Of a stretch of DNA of 19,669 nucleotides, positions 15,379 through 19,669 are shown piece after piece (the first letter of the stretch is position 1; each line of letters starts with the position of its first letter). The notes beneath the pieces are model-generated. The model saw only the letters and a list, made by a program, of their open reading frames with translations. It did not search any database and had not been told where the DNA came from. Both the position numbers and the translations under genes were made by a program. The DNA comes from Candidatus Neomicrothrix sp. UBA825 (GTDB lineage: Bacteria; Actinomycetota; Acidimicrobiia; Acidimicrobiales; UBA8592): NCBI GenBank assembly GCA_002295705.1, contig DBHP01000065.1, forward strand, positions 15,206 through 34,874, read 5' to 3'.

Positions 15379-16731
15379 TTACAATTCCATAAACCACGAG
15401 TACCAGTCGTGGTAGTGCTGGATCCTTGCCTCATCATCGTTCAAGACCTGTTTTGAGAAACCTCGCGATCGCATGCCGTTCTGAACATCACGAATTAAAT
15501 GAACATCCTGATCAACTGTTATGTCCATGGTTTTCCTTCCGGCTATGACGTCCTCCTGGTCAAATTCATCATGTTCGGGTCGCTGGTCAGGGATTGGCTT
15601 TGGTTTAGGCATGTGTTGAAGATCTCCGACGTTTTCAGCATCAGGCGAAGGTGGCATAACGAAAGTAAATTTGTCCCAGTAACATTTACTCGGGTCTGTG
15701 CGATGTGGGCGAGCTCGCATAATCAGAGCAGTATCAGGTTGCAAAGTGATCATGGAGTTTGGAAATATGTTGTGTTGAACAATGTCACTTAGTTGATCAT
15801 CCGTTAGCTGGTCATAGTCATAGCCGAGTACAGGACCGGCATCTCTTCTCGCCTTCTGGACTGCCTCGCGAATATCTAAAATACGACCTTCAAATTCTTT
15901 GGGATCCAGTCCCATTGTCTCCATTTGTTTTTCCATTAATTTCGTAGGTTGATCTGGGACAGGCAAACGAGTATTGACGGTAAATCCTTCAATATAAACA
16001 GTCGTATGACCATTTTCCCAAAGGGCAATTTCTCCTCGGGGGCAGTCAAAGATGAGAGCATGCTGCGGGTGGATATGCTCAACGTGATAGAGCTCTCCAA
16101 AATTGTCAAAGACCGCTTTCCAATTGCACTCAAGGCGAACAGTTTGGTCCTGTACGAGCACCATTTCTTCTAATCTGTAAGGCTCTATTTGCTTTTTTAT
16201 TGGCCCAATGAAATCTTCAAAGCTAGGGGCGTTTTCGTCCATACAAACCCACACAGTTCCAGCCCACACCTCAGACCGAACCGGTACAAGTGATTGATCA
16301 TCACAATTGATTCCATTGCTGAATAGATCAATGTCGGGAACAACAGACAACTTCCCATCTCGGTCGTAAGTCCATCCGTGGTATGGGCACACGAAATTTT
16401 TAATCCAGCCACGGTCATTCACCATGATACGAGCTCCGCGATGCTGGCAAGTATTGTAATGGGCTACTATTTCGCCATTATCAGTATGAGAGATAAGAAT
16501 TGACTCAGGGCCTATATTTAAAACGAAGTATTCGCCAGGTTCCGCAACATCAATAGCTAGCCCTGCGAAAACCCAACTATTTGGCCAGAGCTTATCCCAT
16601 TCATCCCGCATAATATCTGTCGATAAATAACGATCCGGAGTGATATCCTTCTGGCCAGATGGAGGGGCATTATCCCCACCTTGAATTCTATTCGGAACTC
16701 TGTCCGGCACCCTATGAGTCGTATCAGTCAT
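15379..16731 (-). CDS. Rieske-type ring-hydroxylating oxygenase alpha subunit (quaternary-amine-like iron site)
   Basis: This 450-residue oxygenase would insert oxygen into a substrate using electrons from a separate reductase. The N-terminal Rieske [2Fe-2S] ligands are Cys95 and His97 (CQHRG) and Cys115 and His118 (CPYHGW), 17 residues between the pairs. The mononuclear iron site has NWKAVFDNFGELYHVEHIHP (203-222) with His216 and His221, and a C-terminal Asp in DQDVHLIRDVQNGM. The residue bridging the two iron centres is Glu213, where naphthalene dioxygenase has Asp; carnitine oxygenase CntA and relatives use Glu, so an aliphatic or amine substrate is possible. No small subunit, ferredoxin or reductase is in the window. 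A GGGGAG ribosome site (16738-16743) lies 6 nt before the ATG. First gene of the operon with EEP, thioesterase and SDR. Confidence 0.92.
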   Translation of the reverse strand: MTDTTHRVPDRVPNRIQGGDNAPPSGQKDITPDRYLSTDIMRDEWDKLWPNSWVFAGLAIDVAEPGEYFVLNIGPESILISHTDNGEIVAHYNTCQHRGARIMVNDRGWIKNFVCPYHGWTYDRDGKLSVVPDIDLFSNGINCDDQSLVPVRSEVWAGTVWVCMDENAPSFEDFIGPIKKQIEPYRLEEMVLVQDQTVRLECNWKAVFDNFGELYHVEHIHPQHALIFDCPRGEIALWENGHTTVYIEGFTVNTRLPVPDQPTKLMEKQMETMGLDPKEFEGRILDIREAVQKARRDAGPVLGYDYDQLTDDQLSDIVQHNIFPNSMITLQPDTALIMRARPHRTDPSKCYWDKFTFVMPPSPDAENVGDLQHMPKPKPIPDQRPEHDEFDQEDVIAGRKTMDITVDQDVHLIRDVQNGMRSRGFSKQVLNDDEARIQHYHDWYSWFMEL

Positions 16732-16745
16732 AGTTTTCTCCCCAA

Positions 16746-16754
16746 ATCATAATA
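16746..16754 (-). promoter_or_regulatory. Putative -10 region of the Rieske operon
   Basis: The reverse strand reads TATTATGAT, giving overlapping hexamers TATTAT (16749-16754) and TATGAT (16746-16751), each 5 of 6 to consensus, just upstream of the GGGGAG ribosome site. No good -35 is evident. Confidence 0.35.
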
Positions 16755-16813
16755 GCTGCCGATAAAGAGAAAGGGAAATATTGGATTTGGCACGGTTAGG
16801 AGACTTTATCCGA

Positions 16814-16819
16814 TACTGT
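16814..16819 (+). promoter_or_regulatory. Putative -10 box (TACTGT) for leaderless CoA-transferase mRNA
   Basis: TACTGT ends exactly 6 nt before the ATG at 16826, which has no Shine-Dalgarno sequence. TTGGCA (16787-16792) is a possible -35 but 21 nt away; an overlapping GATACT at 16812 would give 19 nt. Confidence 0.4.
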
Positions 16820-16825
16820 CCCTGT

Positions 16826-18040
16826 ATGGAATCACTTAGAATTTTAGAGGGAATTCGCGTTATCGATATGACGCAATATCTCGCCGGTCCAACAGTCACA
16901 CGAATGATGGCAGAGATGGGTGCAGACATCATTAAAATAGAACAAGCTCCCTCAGGCGACCCGTCTCGCAACTACGCAATTATCAACGAGAAAGGTCGAA
17001 GTGGATATTTTGTTCAGCAGAACCGAGGAAAGAAAAGCCTCTGCATAAATTTTGATGAGCCAAGAGGTAAAGACATTCTTTTGCAACTAATTGGTGAAGC
17101 TGACGTCTTTGTTGAGAACTATGGACCAGGAGTCCTTGAAAGAAGAAATTTAGATTGGGATGCTTTAAGGAAACTCAATCCTGAACTAATAATGGCTTCA
17201 ATTTCAGGATTTGGTAGAGAAAGCGCCATGAGTGATAAACCTGCCTTTGATATGATCGCTCAAGCTTTCAGCGGAACAATGTACATGACCGGGGATCCCG
17301 AGGGACCACCTATGCCAGTCGGTCAATCAATTGCTGATGTCATGACAGGAGTGCATGCAGTAGCTGCGATCGGGTACGCACTTTTTTATAGAGAACGAAC
17401 GGGAAAAGGCCAATTCTTAGATATTGCTATGGTCGATTCCTTATTTCACTCTCAAGAACTCGCAGTACAAGGCCCGTCCTTAACACGGATGAGGTGGAAA
17501 CCTAAAAGGTCAGGTCATTTATCAAGAATTAACAGCCCACTTGGTGCCTTCAAGGGGCCACAAGAATGGATTGTAATCCAATGTATGGAAGCGCAATGGC
17601 CACGCTTTGTGGAAGCGATAGGGAAACCAGAACTCTTACATGATGAACGTTTCGCCGACCTTAAAGGAAGAATGAAGAATCGTGATGACTTAAACAATAT
17701 CATTCATGATTGGATGCAAAGCTTTGACAACGACCAAGACATTCTTGATATTCTTGCCGAGGCGCGTGTCCCTTCGGGACCTGTTCTTGCACCCTATGAT
17801 GCGATAGGTCATCCATATTTTGAGTCACGCGGAGCTGTTCGAGAAGTTACTGACCCACTTCTTGGAAACGTGCATATCCCCGGTGATCCGCTCAGGTTCT
17901 CTGACTTTCCTGAACCGCTAGACCTGGTAGCACCAACTCTAGGGCAGCACAACCAAAGCATCCTCGAGTCACTTGGCCTGTCCGAAAATGAAATAGATCA
18001 ACTTAGTAATGACAAAGTCATAATCAGCGGAGATACATAA
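16826..18040 (+). CDS. CaiB/BaiF-family CoA-transferase (class III)
   Basis: This 404-residue protein would move CoA from a donor thioester to a free acid through an enzyme-bound anhydride. It opens with ILEGIRVIDMTQYLAGP, the usual family N-terminus; VENYGPGVLER lies near 97-107, and Asp171 in GQSIADVMTGVH aligns with the catalytic Asp of formyl-CoA transferase (Asp169). RTGKGQFLDIAMVDSL (191-206) and the C-terminal ARVPSGPVLAP segment are also standard. ATG 16826 gives the canonical N-terminus; a TTG at 16781 with AAGGGA before it would add 15 residues and cannot be ruled out. The stop overlaps the kynureninase start by one base (TAATG), so the two are translationally coupled. The acid substrate is unknown. 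Diverges from the Rieske operon. Confidence 0.9.
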   Translation: MESLRILEGIRVIDMTQYLAGPTVTRMMAEMGADIIKIEQAPSGDPSRNYAIINEKGRSGYFVQQNRGKKSLCINFDEPRGKDILLQLIGEADVFVENYGPGVLERRNLDWDALRKLNPELIMASISGFGRESAMSDKPAFDMIAQAFSGTMYMTGDPEGPPMPVGQSIADVMTGVHAVAAIGYALFYRERTGKGQFLDIAMVDSLFHSQELAVQGPSLTRMRWKPKRSGHLSRINSPLGAFKGPQEWIVIQCMEAQWPRFVEAIGKPELLHDERFADLKGRMKNRDDLNNIIHDWMQSFDNDQDILDILAEARVPSGPVLAPYDAIGHPYFESRGAVREVTDPLLGNVHIPGDPLRFSDFPEPLDLVAPTLGQHNQSILESLGLSENEIDQLSNDKVIISGDT

Positions 18041-19302
18041 TGGGAGTGCCATTAGACTTTGACGAAGCCAAAGAACTTGATGTTCGGGAACCCCTCACAG
18101 AACTTCGCAACGAATTCGAAATTCCCAAACACTCTGATGGCACCGACCAAGCCTATTTTGCCGGAAATTCATTAGGGCTGCTTCCCAAAAGAACACGCCC
18201 TGCGATAAAGGAGGCCCTTGACCAATGGGGGGGAAAGGGCGTTGGTGGTCATTTTGATGGCGAAGAAGCGTGGTACCAATTAGATGAAAGTATTGCTGCG
18301 CTCCAGACAGACATTGTCGGTTGTCTTCCTTCCGAAACAGGCATAATGGGATCATTGACGACCAATCTGCACATGTTAATGGCTTCCTTCTACAAGCCAA
18401 CTAGTGAAAGACAAAAGATCCTCATTGAACCCCACGCATTTCCATCTGATAGATACGCAGCTGCGGCTCAAGTAGCCTGGCACGGTGGAAACCCAAACAC
18501 AGATGTTGTCACCCTCGAAGCAGAGAATCCAGACCACCTAACACCAGATGACCTTGAACGCACCCTGCACCATCACAAAGACATCTGCTTAGCGCTACTA
18601 GGAGGAGTTAATTACTACACCGGTCAGTTCCTTGATATAGCATCCATGTCCCCGATACTGAAAAGTCAGGAAATTACATTTGGTTTAGATCTAGCCCATG
18701 CAGCAGGAAATGTTCCTTTAGAACTTCACGACTGGGAAATTGATTTTGCTTCATGGTGTACATATAAGTACCTAAACGCCGGACCGGGAAGCATTGCCGG
18801 CTACTTCGTAAATCACAAACACCACACAGATAAAAGGTTGATACGCCTAGCAGGTTGGTGGGGGAATGACCCTGACACACGATTCGATATGCACGGGCAG
18901 GAACATTTTATTCCTCGACAATCTGCAGATGGATGGAAAACATCAAATCCCTCCCTTCTAGCCATGATTCCTCTGAAAGAATCACTAGAAATGTTCGCAG
19001 AGCACGGCATAGTTGCCCTCCGAGAGCGGTCAGCGAGGCTGACAAAATATTTTGAGAAGGGCATTAAGGCAATCAAAAATATTTCCACAATTACGCCTAC
19101 TGATCCCAAACGACGGGGCTGCCAGATTTCAGTTCGGGTCCCCGGAAGCGCATCTGACCTTGAAGAACAACTTATTGGATGCGGAGTTGTTCCTGACGCA
19201 CGCGATCCAGATATCTTACGATTCGCTCCCGTCCCCATGTATACAACATTTACAGATATCGCCAGAGCAGTTCAGGAACTTGATCGACTTGTTGCAAATT
19301 AG
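18040..19302 (+). CDS. kynU: Kynureninase
   Basis: This 420-residue PLP enzyme (fold type I) probably cleaves L-kynurenine to anthranilate and alanine, or 3-hydroxykynurenine to 3-hydroxyanthranilate, in tryptophan degradation. The PLP lysine is Lys243 in WCTYKYLNAGPG; YFAGNSLGLLPK (39-50) is the kynureninase N-terminal signature; FPSDRYA (134-140), GLDLAHAAGN (215-224, with Asp217 contacting the PLP nitrogen) and GWWGN further on also fit the family. Length is normal for the family. It starts on the A of the preceding TAA (TAATG). No tryptophan dioxygenase, formamidase, monooxygenase or anthranilate gene is in the window, so the rest of the pathway is elsewhere or absent; an aspartate-like or other beta-carbonyl substrate is a less likely alternative. 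Confidence 0.92.
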   Translation: MGVPLDFDEAKELDVREPLTELRNEFEIPKHSDGTDQAYFAGNSLGLLPKRTRPAIKEALDQWGGKGVGGHFDGEEAWYQLDESIAALQTDIVGCLPSETGIMGSLTTNLHMLMASFYKPTSERQKILIEPHAFPSDRYAAAAQVAWHGGNPNTDVVTLEAENPDHLTPDDLERTLHHHKDICLALLGGVNYYTGQFLDIASMSPILKSQEITFGLDLAHAAGNVPLELHDWEIDFASWCTYKYLNAGPGSIAGYFVNHKHHTDKRLIRLAGWWGNDPDTRFDMHGQEHFIPRQSADGWKTSNPSLLAMIPLKESLEMFAEHGIVALRERSARLTKYFEKGIKAIKNISTITPTDPKRRGCQISVRVPGSASDLEEQLIGCGVVPDARDPDILRFAPVPMYTTFTDIARAVQELDRLVAN

Positions 19303-19345
19303 ACGCTCTTGAATCCCCAAATACCGAAATAATTTGATAACTTCA

Positions 19346-19669
19346 ATGAACATGAAAACACCTAACATCCTTCTCATCGTTTCAGACCAAGAACGTCAAC
19401 GCGATTGGTTGCCAGCAGGACTAGATCTACCTGCGAGGCAACGCCTACTTGACGAAGGTTTAGAATTTACGAATTACTACACTCACACTTCTCCATGCAG
19501 CCCATCGCGCGCAACACTATTCACCGGACAATACATGCTTCAACATGGAGTCTTAGAAAACTCAACAGGTCCTGAAAACACAAACCTTCCAACCTCCACT
19601 GCAACTTTTGGCCACATGCTCCGGAACATCGGTTACAAAACTGGATACAAAGGAAAATGGCATCTACAA
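19346..19669 (+). CDS. Type I sulfatase (5' part, truncated by window edge)
   Basis: The frame is open to the right edge, giving 108 residues. After MNMKTPNILLIVSDQERQRD the protein shows the sulfatase signature CSPSR at 51-55, whose Cys51 is normally converted to formylglycine, and GKWHL at 103-107, with Lys104 and His106 as usual active-site residues. The first metal motif is a single SDQ rather than the DD of classic arylsulfatases, as in the choline-sulfatase/phosphonate-monoesterase side of the superfamily. The family cleaves sulfate or phosphonate esters. No signal peptide is seen in this part, so a cytoplasmic enzyme is likely. The start may instead be ATG 19352, 8 nt after TAACTT. It lies 43 bases after kynureninase. 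Maturation would need a formylglycine-generating enzyme elsewhere. Confidence 0.88.
   Translation, partial: MNMKTPNILLIVSDQERQRDWLPAGLDLPARQRLLDEGLEFTNYYTHTSPCSPSRATLFTGQYMLQHGVLENSTGPENTNLPTSTATFGHMLRNIGYKTGYKGKWHLQ

Noticed and set aside
16781..16825. TTG start for the CoA-transferase with an AAGGGA ribosome site
   Set aside because: It would add a 15-residue segment not seen in the family, while ATG 16826 gives the canonical N-terminus and a correctly placed TANNNT box; kept only as an alternative.
18813..19238. 141-codon open frame antisense to kynureninase
   Set aside because: It lies wholly inside a well-supported gene, has no recognisable domain and no ribosome site, and its composition follows the codons of the sense gene.
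1..19669. tRNA, rRNA, CRISPR, insertion sequence, prophage or defence genes
   Set aside because: No clover-leaf-like stretch, spaced repeat, transposase motif or terminal inverted repeat was seen; nearly all bases are accounted for by metabolic genes.

Overview
The window suggests an AT-leaning (mid-40s % GC by eye), very compact genome of a free-living actinobacterium-like organism, possibly a marine Acidimicrobiia-type lineage. Reasons: a probable F420-dependent luciferase-like (LLM) oxidoreductase, an L-lactate dehydrogenase resembling the mycobacterial LldD2 type, several lipid/CoA genes of the FadE, FadD, APH-fold kinase and CaiB kinds that are common in Actinobacteria, and gene starts that look leaderless (a TANNNT box exactly 6 nt before the start codon). 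A SAR202-like Chloroflexi origin is the main alternative. No ribosomal or other marker gene is present, so taxonomy is an inference. I see no RNA genes, CRISPR array, insertion sequence, phage gene or origin. No gene-free stretch exceeds about 110 bases.

Layout. 1-606 (-): 5'-part of an LLM flavin oxidoreductase, cut by the window edge. 690-1799 (+): acyl-CoA dehydrogenase, meeting SelO (1806-3422, -) tail to tail. 3490-4590 (+): APH-fold kinase, meeting an acyl-CoA synthetase (4592-6130, -) tail to tail with one base between. 6236-7486 (+): L-lactate dehydrogenase, meeting a minus-strand operon made of a DMT permease (10238-11158), a MatB-like acyl-CoA synthetase (8746-10245) and an MFS exporter (7493-8749), whose ends overlap. 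11265-13000 (+): a second kinase-fold protein followed by a histidine phosphatase. It collides at a shared CTAG with a minus-strand group: Rieske oxygenase (15379-16731), EEP-fold hydrolase, hot-dog thioesterase and SDR dehydrogenase (12997-13947). 16826-19302 (+): CaiB/BaiF CoA-transferase translationally coupled to kynureninase, then the 5'-part of a sulfatase that runs off the right edge.

How the genes may work together. The window is almost entirely catabolic and CoA-centred: two acyl-CoA ligases, an acyl-CoA dehydrogenase, a CoA-transferase, a thioesterase and a Rieske monooxygenase, together with lactate oxidation and kynurenine cleavage. ACAD + APH-fold kinase + acyl-CoA ligase in 690-6130 are the same enzyme classes used for 4-hydroxy-acid breakdown (LvaA/LvaC/LvaE, ACAD10/ACAD11). 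The Rieske/EEP/thioesterase/SDR group diverges from CoA-transferase/kynureninase and may form one degradation locus. Both are hypotheses from gene content. Nothing here is an obvious defence or mobile system; the strongest non-genic signal is the repeated leaderless-start pattern.
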